This document shows positions 1 to 7,988 of a DNA stretch of 64,000 nt, one piece after another. Position 1 is the first letter of the stretch. Each line of letters opens with the position of its first letter. The notes under the pieces were generated by a model. The model saw only the letters and a program-made list of their open reading frames with translations, had not been told where the DNA came from and did not search any database. This stretch comes from Mycolicibacterium psychrotolerans (GTDB lineage Bacteria > Actinomycetota > Actinomycetes > Mycobacteriales > Mycobacteriaceae), in NCBI RefSeq assembly GCF_010729305.1, contig NZ_AP022574.1, positions 2,728,001 through 2,792,000 on the forward strand, given 5' to 3'. A program made the translations under genes and the position numbers.

Positions 1-2
1 AG

Positions 3-1220
3 GCCCATAACCTCGTCGCGACGGACGAGGAATTCGTGGCCGCCGCCGAAGCGTTAGAGAACGCCACGGAGATCGGAGCGCTGTGTCAGCAGACCTTCAA
101 CCTTGGAGTGCTCATACGCCGCCAAGCAACGCCAAACGTCGCTCTACTTTCATTCAGCGAGCGCGTGCAGCGGTTTGACGAGGACGTGCAGCGTGTGACC
201 CACGAAGCAGTCCAGGCACTCACCGCCGAAGCAGACCGCATCGCCAACCCAGACCAAGGAGTGTTGAATGAAGCGGTCAACCGACAGCTCGGATTCCTCT
301 CAGAGGCGATCGACCGCGCCTTCGACGAGAACGACAAAAAGAGTGCGCTGCACCGAGTGGAGCAAGCGGTTCGTAAGGCGGCAACCGAGGCTAACGAACA
401 AGCAAGCCGATCTCTGCGAGATCTCCTATCGGTGAGCACGGGACGCGGACCCCTTGCCGAACTTCGCGAGACGATGGTCCGTGAAGTCTCAGCCCCATTC
501 GCCGGCCTGAGCGACTCCCTGAAGGAAGTCGAGAAGCTACTTGCTGCCGAAATTGCCAGGCGTGACGAACACCAGAGGGGCACTCAGCAGGGAATCGAAT
601 TCGAAGAGGCTGTCGCCGAAGAACTCGGCAAACTCTGCCAAATCACAGACGACATCCTCATCCATACCGGCAATGAGCCAGCTGCGGGCGGAAATAAAGT
701 CGGCGATTACGTCATCGAGATCCACACCAACCGTGGCGCACAGGTCAAGATGGTTTTCGAGTGCAAGAAGCGTTCAACACCTCTGTCGGTCGCCAAAATG
801 CGTGATGAACTCAGCACGGCGGCGAAGAACCGCGACACCGCCGTTGCTGTGATGGTCTTGTCGGGCGACGGTAGCGCGACACATCACATGCCCTTGCTGA
901 AGCTGGCTGAACATCGTTACGTCGTCGTGTACGACGACTTGACCCGTGACGCGATGGCCTTGCGTCTTGCATTTCAGCAGGCGCGGTCGGATGCTTTGGC
1001 CACACTTGTCACGACCGGGGATGGTGAGGGCATCGACCTCGACGCACTTGTAGCGAAACTTGCTGAGGCCCGGTCGCTTCTTAGCCATCTAAAGCAAATC
1101 CAGTCCGGAGTTAGGGCAGGAGCGAAGGCCCTCTCGGCTATTCAGGACAACGCGGTAACTATGCAAACGAAACTGCTTGGATGCATGGATGATTGCGACC
1201 AGCTAGTCAAGTTGACGTAG
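3..1220 (+). CDS. PD-(D/E)XK nuclease-like protein, 5' end probably outside window
   Basis: Unrecognised protein with a restriction-endonuclease-like core. The reading frame is open from base 3 and the residues before the first usable start (GTG at 36, behind a GAGG) look coding, so the gene probably begins before the window; GTG 36 is the alternative start and the numbering here uses it. The first ~180 residues are charged and helical, likely coiled coil. Then come a helix with Glu188, an Asp224 in GDYVIEI, and Glu242-Cys-Lys244 in VFECKK. That E / D / ExK arrangement on strands is the PD-(D/E)XK nuclease signature. The C-terminal ~90 residues are helical again. There is no signal peptide or membrane segment. 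It lies in the accessory strip left of tRNA-His with a small PUA-like gene downstream, so a DNA-processing or defence role is possible. That role is inference; the fold call is moderately secure. Confidence 0.6.
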   Translation, partial: AHNLVATDEEFVAAAEALENATEIGALCQQTFNLGVLIRRQATPNVALLSFSERVQRFDEDVQRVTHEAVQALTAEADRIANPDQGVLNEAVNRQLGFLSEAIDRAFDENDKKSALHRVEQAVRKAATEANEQASRSLRDLLSVSTGRGPLAELRETMVREVSAPFAGLSDSLKEVEKLLAAEIARRDEHQRGTQQGIEFEEAVAEELGKLCQITDDILIHTGNEPAAGGNKVGDYVIEIHTNRGAQVKMVFECKKRSTPLSVAKMRDELSTAAKNRDTAVAVMVLSGDGSATHHMPLLKLAEHRYVVVYDDLTRDAMALRLAFQQARSDALATLVTTGDGEGIDLDALVAKLAEARSLLSHLKQIQSGVRAGAKALSAIQDNAVTMQTKLLGCMDDCDQLVKLT

Positions 1221-1440
1221 GTCCGTAACCTCAATTCCAGTCATTGGCCATGGCCGAAGTCTGCCGCAAGCGCGAGATCCTACGGACAGTCGCGGACATC
1301 ACCGTGAAGCCGCCGGGTACCGCAAGCGCGGCGAGCCGATGGACTCGTACGCGATAGAGGTCCGTTTGGATGTTGGGCCGCCAGGATCGTCGCCAGTCGG
1401 CGGCGTGAATTAGTGAGTAGGAGTAGGAGTGGAGAGAACG

Positions 1441-1890
1441 ATGGCAACCATGATCGCGCTGTGGAATCCCGACGAATGGCCCGACGGGGTGGCCGAACAC
1501 CACTTTGGATTGCTAGCTGAGCGTGGATTCGGCTTGTCCATCGTCGGTCCCTGGTCGACGGGATCGCGCAAGTACGACATCGGGTACGGCGACACGGTAT
1601 ACATGCTCATGGTTGGCGACCGTGGTCGCGGGGTGATTCGCAGCGGGATCGCGTTGGAAGGCATCAGTCAAGACGGCGACTGGCGTGGCGGCGACAGGGA
1701 AGCGAACTACATCAAGCGGGTTGAGTGGCGACACTTCGTACCTGTCGAGGATGCGTTGCCCACAGAAACCCTGAAGGATCAGATACCCGAAGTAAACTGG
1801 GACCGCATGCAGGCGAGCGGAGTTGTCATCGACGAGCCTGCCGCCCAAACGCTCGACGACCTCTGGCTGGCGCACATTGGACAGGCATAA
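1441..1890 (+). CDS. small PUA/EVE-like domain protein
   Basis: Protein of about 149 aa with no close relative that I can name. It begins with a WNPDEWPDG segment. It then has the pattern of the EVE/PUA-like fold: a GDTVYMLMVG strand, RGVIRSGIALEG, a WRHFVPVEDAL strand, then VNWDRMQASGVVI and a final LDDLWLAHI helix. Proteins of this fold recognise modified bases in DNA or RNA and often sit next to HNH or McrB-type nucleases. ATG 1441 is chosen because GGAGAG lies 5 nt upstream; GTG 1429 in the same frame would add four residues. It follows the nuclease-like gene on the same strand after a 220-bp gap that holds only broken reading frames. The fold assignment comes from motif spacing by eye. 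The function is not known. Confidence 0.6.
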   Translation: MATMIALWNPDEWPDGVAEHHFGLLAERGFGLSIVGPWSTGSRKYDIGYGDTVYMLMVGDRGRGVIRSGIALEGISQDGDWRGGDREANYIKRVEWRHFVPVEDALPTETLKDQIPEVNWDRMQASGVVIDEPAAQTLDDLWLAHIGQA

Positions 1891-1916
1891 CCACCTAGAC
1901 CCGGAATGCACGGTCG

Positions 1917-2093
1917 TCAGATCAAACCCAGCTCGCTGAGACGTTCGGTACTCGCGGCCCGCGCCGCGTCGTCGCGTTGGCGCGACTCTAGAGCGGCGTG
2001 CTTGTCGAGCGCCACAGCGGCGTTAAGGATGCAGTTCTTGCCGTCCGCCGCATCGGCGTCGATGACCCTTATTGACCCGAACGAAGCTGTGGT
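1917..2093 (-). pseudogene. C-terminal remnant of an unidentified gene
   Basis: On the minus strand a frame with good coding character (IRVIDADAADG, then LNAAVALDKHAAL, ending LSELGLI and TGA at 1917) runs for about 58 codons. It is closed upstream by an in-frame TGA at 2094-2096 and has no ATG or well-placed start. It looks like the tail of a larger, otherwise lost gene. A plus-strand frame over the same bases is its shadow. The parent family was not recognised. Confidence 0.4.
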
Positions 2094-2096
2094 TCA

Positions 2097-2422
2097 TGTT
2101 CTCAGTGTCTGTCGAGACTGAACCTGATTGATGACGGGTTCTACGCAGGTCAAAGGGGGAGGGTCGGGGAGTGGCCTGACAGTGACATTTGGTGCTGCGT
2201 GTTGTGTCCCACCTACGTTGGCCGGCATCGAACTGTACGGGTGGGCCTGTGGGCTGACGGGGGTTCGTCCGAAGGAGTTCAATTCCAAGAGTGAGCTGAC
2301 AGCCTTGGTTGTTGACGTGCCCCGGCCCAAGGTGATGCTGCCGAATCTGCTGAAGCCGGGCGAGGGCGAGAGCGATGAGTCAAAGTTGCAATAAGGGTGC
2401 AACCTGATACTGAAGCGTAAAA
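2097..2422. other. stretch without a supportable gene
   Basis: About 325 bp between the gene remnant and the tRNA-His terminator. Reading frames exist on both strands (for example 2131-2394 plus) but lack the G/C third-position bias of the neighbours, a ribosome-binding site or recognisable motifs. It is probably decayed sequence at the edge of an accessory region. Confidence 0.4.
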
Positions 2423-2450
2423 GGTGGGAGGGCGTAAACGCCCTCCCACC
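2423..2450 (-). terminator. intrinsic terminator after tRNA-His
   Basis: Perfect 12-bp inverted repeat: GGTGGGAGGGCG at 2423-2434 pairs with 2439-2450 around a TAAA loop. On the minus strand it is followed by TTTTACGC. It lies 6 bp past the tRNA-His 3' end, so it would end tRNA (and possibly orn) transcription. T-tracts are uncommon after mycobacterial hairpins, which makes this a good candidate. Confidence 0.75.
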
Positions 2451-2456
2451 TCATCG

Positions 2457-2530
2457 GGTGGCTGACGGGACTCGAACCCGCGACAGCCAGGATCACAACC
2501 TGGTGCTCTACCAACTGAACTACAGCCACC
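2457..2530 (-). tRNA. tRNA-His (anticodon GTG)
   Basis: The minus strand folds as a 74-nt cloverleaf: acceptor GGTGGCT paired with AGCCACC, D-arm GTTCAGTTGGTAGAGC, anticodon loop TTGTGAT with anticodon GTG, and T-arm GGGTTCGAGTCCC. The extra 5' G opposite a C discriminator is characteristic of tRNA-His. CCA is not encoded. It lies 27 bp downstream of orn on the same strand, and its 3' end faces the accessory strip at 1-2450, the usual orientation for integration at a tRNA gene. Confidence 0.96.
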
Positions 2531-2557
2531 ATTGCCGCTCACGCGGCGTCGTCGATA

Positions 2558-3205
2558 CTAGCCGGTGGACCCCTTGTCGACCGAATCAGTTTCCGAATCG
2601 GCAGTGGCCGTCGGGCCCAGCCCGGCCGCGATCGCCGCGATGTCGCTGGTCGACGGCCCGGGCGGGGCCACGAACGCCGTCTGCCGGTAGTAGCGCAGCT
2701 CGCGGATCGACTCGTGGATGTCGGCCAGCGCGCGGTGGGCGAGGCCCTTCTCCGGCTGGCCGAAGTAGATGCGGGGATACCACCGGCGGCACAGTTCCTT
2801 GATGGAGCTGACGTCGATCATCCGGTAGTGCAGATAGTCGTCGAGCTTGGGCATGTCGCGGGCCAGGAAGCCGCGGTCGGTGGCGATCGAGTTGCCGGCC
2901 AGGGGAGCGGTCTTGGCCTGTCGGACGTGGTCGCGGATGTAGTCCAGCGCCATCGTCTCGGCGGTGGCCAGGTCGATCGTCGACGCCCGCACCTCCTCGA
3001 TCAGGCCGGACTTGGTGTGCATCTGCGTGACGACGTCGACCATCGACGTCAGCGCGTCTTCCTCGGCGTGGATCACCACGTCGATTCCGTCGCCGAGGAC
3101 GTTGAGCTCGGAGTCGGTCACCAGGACCGCGATCTCGATGAGCCGATCGGACTTGAGGTCCAGGCCGGTCATCTCGCAGTCGATCCACACAAGTTCGTCA
3201 CGCAC
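2558..3205 (-). CDS. orn: oligoribonuclease
   Basis: 3'-to-5' exoribonuclease of the DEDDh family that degrades 2-5 nt RNA remnants (and pGpG) to mononucleotides in the cytoplasm. The 215-aa length matches mycobacterial Orn. Motif I is WIDCEMTGL near the N-terminus (the first D and E are metal ligands). Motif II lies in [10 protein letters not shown] and motif III is [11 protein letters not shown], with the catalytic His and Asp. The GTG start at 3205 gives [15 protein letters not shown], the family N-terminus; no ATG is available nearby. tRNA-His follows on the same strand. It is divergent from the HerA-like ATPase gene across 81 bp. The orn / Rv2510c-like pairing is conserved in mycobacteria. 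Confidence 0.95.
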   Translation of the reverse strand: MRDELVWIDCEMTGLDLKSDRLIEIAVLVTDSELNVLGDGIDVVIHAEEDALTSMVDVVTQMHTKSGLIEEVRASTIDLATAETMALDYIRDHVRQAKTAPLAGNSIATDRGFLARDMPKLDDYLHYRMIDVSSIKELCRRWYPRIYFGQPEKGLAHRALADIHESIRELRYYRQTAFVAPPGPSTSDIAAIAAGLGPTATADSETDSVDKGSTG

Positions 3206-3286
3206 AGCGCTCAACAGTAATTCCCCAGCTGGATTCTGGTCGCGTACACCCGCCGGAAGGCGGTCCAGCCGCATAGGGTGCGACCC

Positions 3287-4873
3287 ATGACCATGGAGTC
3301 GACGAGTAGTCCGGCTCAGCAGATCGCGGCCGGCTACACCGCCGACGGTGTGGCGCTCGAACTCGGCACGGTCGTCGTCGACGGCGTCTGCGACCCCGGT
3401 GCCCGCATCCGCATCCCGCTCGCGACGGTGAACCGGCACGGGCTGGTGGCGGGTGCGACCGGCACCGGCAAGACCAAGTCGCTGCAGGTGCTTGCCGAGC
3501 AGCTCTCCGCGGCCGGTGTTCCGGTGCTGATGGCCGACGTCAAAGGTGATCTGTCCGGTCTGTCGCGGCCCGGCGTCGCCGACGACAAGGTCACCCAGCG
3601 CGTCGCCGACACCGGTGATACGTGGACGCCCACGTCGTTCCCGGTCGAGTTCCTGTCGCTGGGCACGTCGGGTAAGGGAGTCCCGGTCCGCGCCACCGTC
3701 ACCAGCTTCGGACCGATCCTCCTCGCAAAAGTTTTGGGGCTCAACCAGACCCAGGAGTCGACCCTCGGACTGATCTTCCACTGGGCGGACCAGCAGGGTC
3801 TGCCGCTGCTCGACATCAAGGATCTTCGGTCGGTCATCCAGTACCTGACCAGTGACGACGGCAAACCTGAACTCAAGGCCCTCGGTGCGGTATCGACGAC
3901 GACGGCCGGGGTGATCCTGCGCGCGCTGGTCAACCTCGAAGCCGAGGGCGCCGACACGTTCTTCGGTGAACCCGAACTCGAGCCCGCAGACCTCCTGCGC
4001 GTCGACGCGTCGGGGCGCGGCGTCATCTCGCTGCTGGAGCTGGGCGCCCAGGCGGCCAGGCCGGTGATGTTCTCCACTTTCCTGATGTGGGTGCTCGCCG
4101 ACCTGTTCACCACGCTGCCCGAGGTCGGCGACGTCGACAAACCCAAGCTGGTGTTCTTCTTCGACGAAGCCCACTTGCTGTTCACCGATGCCTCCAAGGC
4201 GTTCCTGGCCCAGGTCGAGCAGACCGTCAAGCTGATCCGGTCCAAGGGCGTCGGCGTGTTCTTCTGCACCCAACAGCCGACCGACATCCCCAAGGACGTG
4301 CTCAGTCAGCTCGGGGCCCGCATCCAGCACGCCCTGCGCGCCTTCACCCCGGACGACCAGAAGGCTCTGACCAGAACGGTGCGCACCTATCCGAGGACCG
4401 ACGTCTACGACCTCGAGTCCGCGCTCACGTCGCTGGGCATCGGAGAGGCCATAGTCACCGTGCTCTCGGAAAAGGGCGTGCCGACTCCGGTGGCGTGGAC
4501 GCGGATGCGCGCGCCGCGATCTCTGATGGACACCATCGGGGCCGATGCCATCGCCGCGGCCGCCGCGTCGAGCCCGCTGCAGGTCGAGTACGGCCAGACC
4601 ATTGATCGTGAGTCGGCTTACGAACGCCTGGCGGCCAGGCTGGCGCCCCCGCCGCCGGTTGCCGAACAGCCTCCGGCACAGGAGATTTCGCTGCCGCCAC
4701 CATTGGACCTGCCGCCGATGCCCGCGCCGGCGCAGCCGCGGGAGCCCGGCTTTCTGGACACGGTGATGGACAGCCCCGCCTTCAAGAGCGCCATGCGGTC
4801 GGCGGGCACGGTGATCGGGCGCGAGATCACCCGCAGCATCTTCGGCACCGGCCGCCGCAGGCGTCGCCGCTGA
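3287..4873 (+). CDS. HerA/FtsK-like ATPase with DUF853-type core
   Basis: Cytoplasmic P-loop ATPase of the HerA-FtsK class (DUF853; Rv2510c-type in M. tuberculosis), 528 aa from ATG 3287; GTG 3278 is a less likely start. Walker A is GATGTGKTK at residues 56-64. Walker B with DEAH is at residues 293-296 in [13 protein letters not shown] sensor-like [11 protein letters not shown] and an arginine-rich region follow. The C-terminal ~90 residues are Pro-rich and end in RRRRRR, likely disordered and nucleic-acid binding. HerA relatives translocate DNA, often with a nuclease partner; the partner of this family is not established. It is divergent from orn and convergent with the SDR gene, with an inverted repeat between the ends. 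Confidence 0.85.
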   Translation: MTMESTSSPAQQIAAGYTADGVALELGTVVVDGVCDPGARIRIPLATVNRHGLVAGATGTGKTKSLQVLAEQLSAAGVPVLMADVKGDLSGLSRPGVADDKVTQRVADTGDTWTPTSFPVEFLSLGTSGKGVPVRATVTSFGPILLAKVLGLNQTQESTLGLIFHWADQQGLPLLDIKDLRSVIQYLTSDDGKPELKALGAVSTTTAGVILRALVNLEAEGADTFFGEPELEPADLLRVDASGRGVISLLELGAQAARPVMFSTFLMWVLADLFTTLPEVGDVDKPKLVFFFDEAHLLFTDASKAFLAQVEQTVKLIRSKGVGVFFCTQQPTDIPKDVLSQLGARIQHALRAFTPDDQKALTRTVRTYPRTDVYDLESALTSLGIGEAIVTVLSEKGVPTPVAWTRMRAPRSLMDTIGADAIAAAAASSPLQVEYGQTIDRESAYERLAARLAPPPPVAEQPPAQEISLPPPLDLPPMPAPAQPREPGFLDTVMDSPAFKSAMRSAGTVIGREITRSIFGTGRRRRRR

Positions 4874-4877
4874 CCTT

Positions 4878-4940
4878 CGCCGAAACTGTATTCCGCGTGT
4901 GGTTTTCGCGGATTCTCGCGCGGGGAATACAGTTTCGGCG
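4878..4940. repeat. 17-bp inverted repeat between convergent genes
   Basis: CGCCGAAACTGTATTCC at 4878-4894 is repeated as its exact reverse complement at 4924-4940, separated by 29 nt. It lies between the convergent ends of the HerA-like gene (stop 4873) and the SDR gene (stop 4951). It could act as a bidirectional transcription terminator, although there is no T-tract. It could also be a copy of a dispersed palindromic repeat. Confidence 0.55.
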
Positions 4941-4950
4941 GGGGAGAGGC

Positions 4951-5757
4951 TTATTCGCCGCCGAGCTTCTTGTAGACCGCGCCGACGATCGGTGCGACGA
5001 TCGCCCGCGGAGCGTAGCCACTGGCCGCCGACATCGCCTTGGACGTGACGCCCGGGACGACACGCATCTTGTTGCGCTCCAAGCCGTCCAGCGACACCTT
5101 GGCGGTGTACTCGGTGTCGATCCACAGGAAGTCGGGAATCAACCGCTCGACCAGCGACTGCTCCTCGGGGTTCGGCAGTTCGGTACGCACCGGACCGGGT
5201 GCCAGCACCGTGACGTGCACACCCGCCGACTTCACCTCGCCTCGCAACGATTCGCTGAAGGTGTTCGCGAACGCCTTGGTGGCCGCGTAGGTGGCGTTGT
5301 TCGGAATGGGGGAGTTGCCCGCCGCCGACCCGGAGATCAGGATGCCGCCGGCGCGCCGGGCCACCATGCCGGGCAGCACCGCAAGCACCAGGTCGTGCAC
5401 ACCGAGGACGTTGAGCTGGACCTGCTTCTTCTCGTCTGCCGGGTCGAGCGTCACCACGGGCCCGAACGTCGCGGTCCCGGCGTTCGCGCACAGGATCGAG
5501 ATCTCGCGGCCGGCGAGTTCGTCGCACAACCGTGTCCGGGCGTCGGGGTCGGCGAGGTCGACGGCGCGGACCTCCACCGTGACGCCGTAGGTGGCGCGCA
5601 GCCGCTCGGCGAGCGCGTTGAGCACGTCTTCGCGTCGCGCGGTGATGATCAGGTGGTGGCCGCGGGCGGCGAGTTCGACGGCGAGCGCCTCACCGATGTT
5701 CTGGGACGCGCCGGTGACGACGGCGCGGGCGTCCGCGCTGGGACCGGGTACGGGCAT
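4951..5757 (-). CDS. short-chain dehydrogenase/reductase (Rv2509-like)
   Basis: Classical SDR of 268 aa. The NAD(P)-binding motif near the N-terminus is TGASQNIGE in place of TGxxxGxG. ARRED follows strand 2 (Arg suggests NADPH), then CANAG. The catalytic Ser is in SGSAAG, Tyr-x3-Lys is in YAATKAF, and PGPVRTEL closes the core. There is no signal peptide. In M. tuberculosis the gene in this position (Rv2509) has been linked to reduction of the mycolate beta-keto precursor; transferring that role here is inference from position and family. ATG 5757 starts 25 bp from the divergent MFS ATG, so both genes must use very short or no leaders. It is convergent with the HerA-like gene. Confidence 0.85.
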   Translation of the reverse strand: MPVPGPSADARAVVTGASQNIGEALAVELAARGHHLIITARREDVLNALAERLRATYGVTVEVRAVDLADPDARTRLCDELAGREISILCANAGTATFGPVVTLDPADEKKQVQLNVLGVHDLVLAVLPGMVARRAGGILISGSAAGNSPIPNNATYAATKAFANTFSESLRGEVKSAGVHVTVLAPGPVRTELPNPEEQSLVERLIPDFLWIDTEYTAKVSLDGLERNKMRVVPGVTSKAMSAASGYAPRAIVAPIVGAVYKKLGGE

Positions 5758-5782
5758 GGGCCGGACTATATCGTGGGCGTCC

Positions 5783-7102
5783 ATGAGCGAGTCGCCTCCG
5801 GTCCGGCCCTCCGTCGCCGGCCCCCGGAGGTCTCGGGTGGCGGCCTGGGCGCTGTGGGACTTCGGCGCCACCGCGGTCAACGCGACCGCCGTCACGTTCG
5901 TCTTCTCGGTGTACCTGACCGGCGCTGTCGGCGACGACCTGCCCGGTGACGCCAGCCCGACCAGCTATCTGGGCCGGGCACTCGCCCTGGCCGGGCTGGT
6001 CGTCGCGCTGTTCGCGCCCGTCACCGGGGTGTGGGTGGACGCCCCGGGGCGGCGGCGCCGAGCGCTGGCCGTACTCACCGGTGCCATGGTGCTGCTGACC
6101 GCGTCGATGAGCCTGATCCGCGACGACCACCGCTATCTGCTCCCGGGCCTGATCCTGCTCGCGGGCACGGCGGCGTGCAGCGAGCTCGCGACGGTGCCCT
6201 ACAACGCGATGCTGCGCGATCTGTCGACTCCGCAGACCTCGGGCCGGGTCTCCGGAATGGGTTTGGGCGCAGGCTATGTCGGCAGCGTGCTGGCCCTGAT
6301 CGTGGTGTACGTCGGCTTCGTCTCCGGCACCGCGGACACCCGCGGCCTGCTGAACCTGCCCGCCGCCGACGGGCAGAACGTGCGCGCGGCCATGCTCCTG
6401 GTGGCCGGGTGGTTCGCGCTCTTCGCGCTCCCGCTCCTGGTCTCGGGTCCCGCGGGCGCCCCGGCCGGCGAGGCGCGGATCGGGATCATCGGCGCCTATC
6501 GACGCATCTGGCGGGAGGTCCGTGAGGAATGGCGCCGGGACCGCAACGTCATCTACTACCTCGGGGCCAGCGCGGTGTTCCGCGACGGGCTCACCGGGAT
6601 CTTCACGTTCGGTGCGGTGCTGGGTGTGCAGGTCTACGGCATCTCCGCGGCCGACGTGCTGCTGTTCGGCATCGCCGCATGCGTGGTCGCGGCGGCCGGG
6701 TCCGTGGTCGGTGGCCACGCCGACGACCGGATCGGCGCCAAGAAGGTCATCGTCGGCTCGCTGGTGGCGATGATCGCGGTCGGCGTGACGCTGATGGCGT
6801 CGTCGGGGGCGACGGCGTTCTGGATTCTCGGGCTGCTGCTGTGCCTGTTCATCGGATCGACGATGTCCTCGGCGCGCACGCTGATGATGCGGATGACCGC
6901 GCACGGCAAGGAGGGGGTCACCTTCGGTCTGTACGCGACCGCCGGTCGCGCGGCGACCTTCCTTGCGCCGTGGCTGTTCTCGGTGTTCATCGACGTCTTC
7001 GAAAGCGACAGGGCCGGGCTGGCCGGGCTGCTCGTCGTGCTGGTGCTCGGGCTGGCCGCGGTGGCTCGGGTGCGGGTTCCCGACACCCGGACGCCCACCT
7101 AG
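5783..7102 (+). CDS. MFS permease, UMF1-type (Rv2508c-like)
   Basis: Integral membrane transporter of 439 aa from ATG 5783. The N-terminus WALWDFGATAVNATAVTFVFSVYL is typical of the UMF1/Atg22-like group of the major facilitator superfamily. About 12 hydrophobic segments are visible, with a cytoplasmic DAPGRRRR loop after helix 2 and GGHADDRIGAKK between helices 8 and 9, both matching the MFS inter-helix loop signature. The substrate cannot be deduced. Its stop overlaps the stop of the convergent MmpS-like gene by 4 nt (CTAG). It is divergent from the SDR gene across 25 bp. It occupies the place of Rv2508c in M. tuberculosis. Confidence 0.85.
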   Translation: MSESPPVRPSVAGPRRSRVAAWALWDFGATAVNATAVTFVFSVYLTGAVGDDLPGDASPTSYLGRALALAGLVVALFAPVTGVWVDAPGRRRRALAVLTGAMVLLTASMSLIRDDHRYLLPGLILLAGTAACSELATVPYNAMLRDLSTPQTSGRVSGMGLGAGYVGSVLALIVVYVGFVSGTADTRGLLNLPAADGQNVRAAMLLVAGWFALFALPLLVSGPAGAPAGEARIGIIGAYRRIWREVREEWRRDRNVIYYLGASAVFRDGLTGIFTFGAVLGVQVYGISAADVLLFGIAACVVAAAGSVVGGHADDRIGAKKVIVGSLVAMIAVGVTLMASSGATAFWILGLLLCLFIGSTMSSARTLMMRMTAHGKEGVTFGLYATAGRAATFLAPWLFSVFIDVFESDRAGLAGLLVVLVLGLAAVARVRVPDTRTPT

Positions 7103-7890
7103 CCGGCGGCGGCGCAGATCGTCAGTCCGGCGCCGCTGCGCTCCTGCACCCGCACCCCGTTGACGGTGATCGAACACGTCACCTCGCGGCCGACGTTGAT
7201 GATGCTGACGCTGGCCGATCCCTGGCCCGGCTGGGGCAGCGACACCTCGCGACTCCAAGGCAGCATCACGTTGAACTCGGTCTGCAGAAGCCCGCCGGTG
7301 TCGACATAGGTGATGTTGATGACGCGGCCGGTGCCTGCGACGTCGTAGACGACGGTGTCGGTGGCGCCGGGGGTGCTGGTGCGCCCGGGCGGCGTGGTGG
7401 TCGGCGAGGTGGGCAGAGTGGGCAACGGCAGCACCGGGGTCCGCGGGGTCCGCGAGGTGGTGGTCGGTGCGGGCCGCGACGACGTCGCGGTCGGCTCGGG
7501 CAGTGTCGGGGCCGGCGCCATCACGGTCTGCTGCCGGGAGCTGTTGACGATCACCAGCGCGATCACGAGGCCGATGATCGCCAGGACCGCCACTCCGGCG
7601 ACGACCCAGAGCCACCGCGGGGGCTTCGGGTCCTCCGGCGGCGGGGGCGGTTCAGCGCCGTAGGGGTTGGTGTACTGCGGCGGGTACTGGCCGGTGGCGT
7701 AGGGGTCGTACCCGTAGGACTGATACGACGGCAGGTGCTCGGTCGGCCGGGGCCCAGGCGGAGGCTGATAGGGCGGTCCGTAGGGTGCCTGGCTCGCGTA
7801 CGCCGGGTCGGAATAGCCCGGATAGCCGGCGTAGCCGCCACCGAAGGCCTGCGTCGGTTCGTCGCGACGTCCGCCAGGTGAATCCGTCAT
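7099..7890 (-). CDS. MmpS-like membrane protein with Pro/Tyr-rich N-terminus (Rv2507-like)
   Basis: Single-pass membrane protein of 263 aa. Residues 1-91 are a Pro/Tyr/Gly-rich cytoplasmic tail, residues 93-115 a transmembrane helix (WLWVVAGVAVLAIIGLVIAL), and residues ~125-180 a Pro/Thr-rich linker. The final ~80 residues form a beta-rich domain (TVVYDVAGTG ... INITYVD ... VTCSITVNG) of the MmpS accessory type, expected outside the membrane. No MmpL gene is adjacent. ATG 7890 is chosen for the strong GAGGTGG just upstream; ATG 7896 would add two residues. It ends overlapping the MFS stop and is divergent from the S9 peptidase gene. Confidence 0.8.
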   Translation of the reverse strand: MTDSPGGRRDEPTQAFGGGYAGYPGYSDPAYASQAPYGPPYQPPPGPRPTEHLPSYQSYGYDPYATGQYPPQYTNPYGAEPPPPPEDPKPPRWLWVVAGVAVLAIIGLVIALVIVNSSRQQTVMAPAPTLPEPTATSSRPAPTTTSRTPRTPVLPLPTLPTSPTTTPPGRTSTPGATDTVVYDVAGTGRVINITYVDTGGLLQTEFNVMLPWSREVSLPQPGQGSASVSIINVGREVTCSITVNGVRVQERSGAGLTICAAAG

Positions 7891-7988
7891 ACCCACCTCA
7901 TGGCTGCAGGGTACCTGTGCGGCCGCTCAGGGGGTCCGCGGCAGCCGGGAGCGCATCAAGCGGGCGGAGCGTGTGAGAATCGAGCACC

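Noticed and set aside
1250..1413. Short frames (MAEVCRKREILRT and RGEPMDSYAIEVRLDVG) in the gap before the PUA-like gene
   Set aside because: Possible debris of a lost gene, but pieces are too short and in different frames to support a call.
2131..2394. Plus-strand frame of 88 codons beside the tRNA-His terminator
   Set aside because: No ribosome-binding site, codon use unlike the neighbours and no motif; probably chance or decayed sequence.
2558..5527. Very long minus-strand frame running from orn through the HerA-like gene
   Set aside because: Beyond the orn start it is the shadow of plus-strand genes in GC-rich DNA, Arg/Gly-rich and without motifs.
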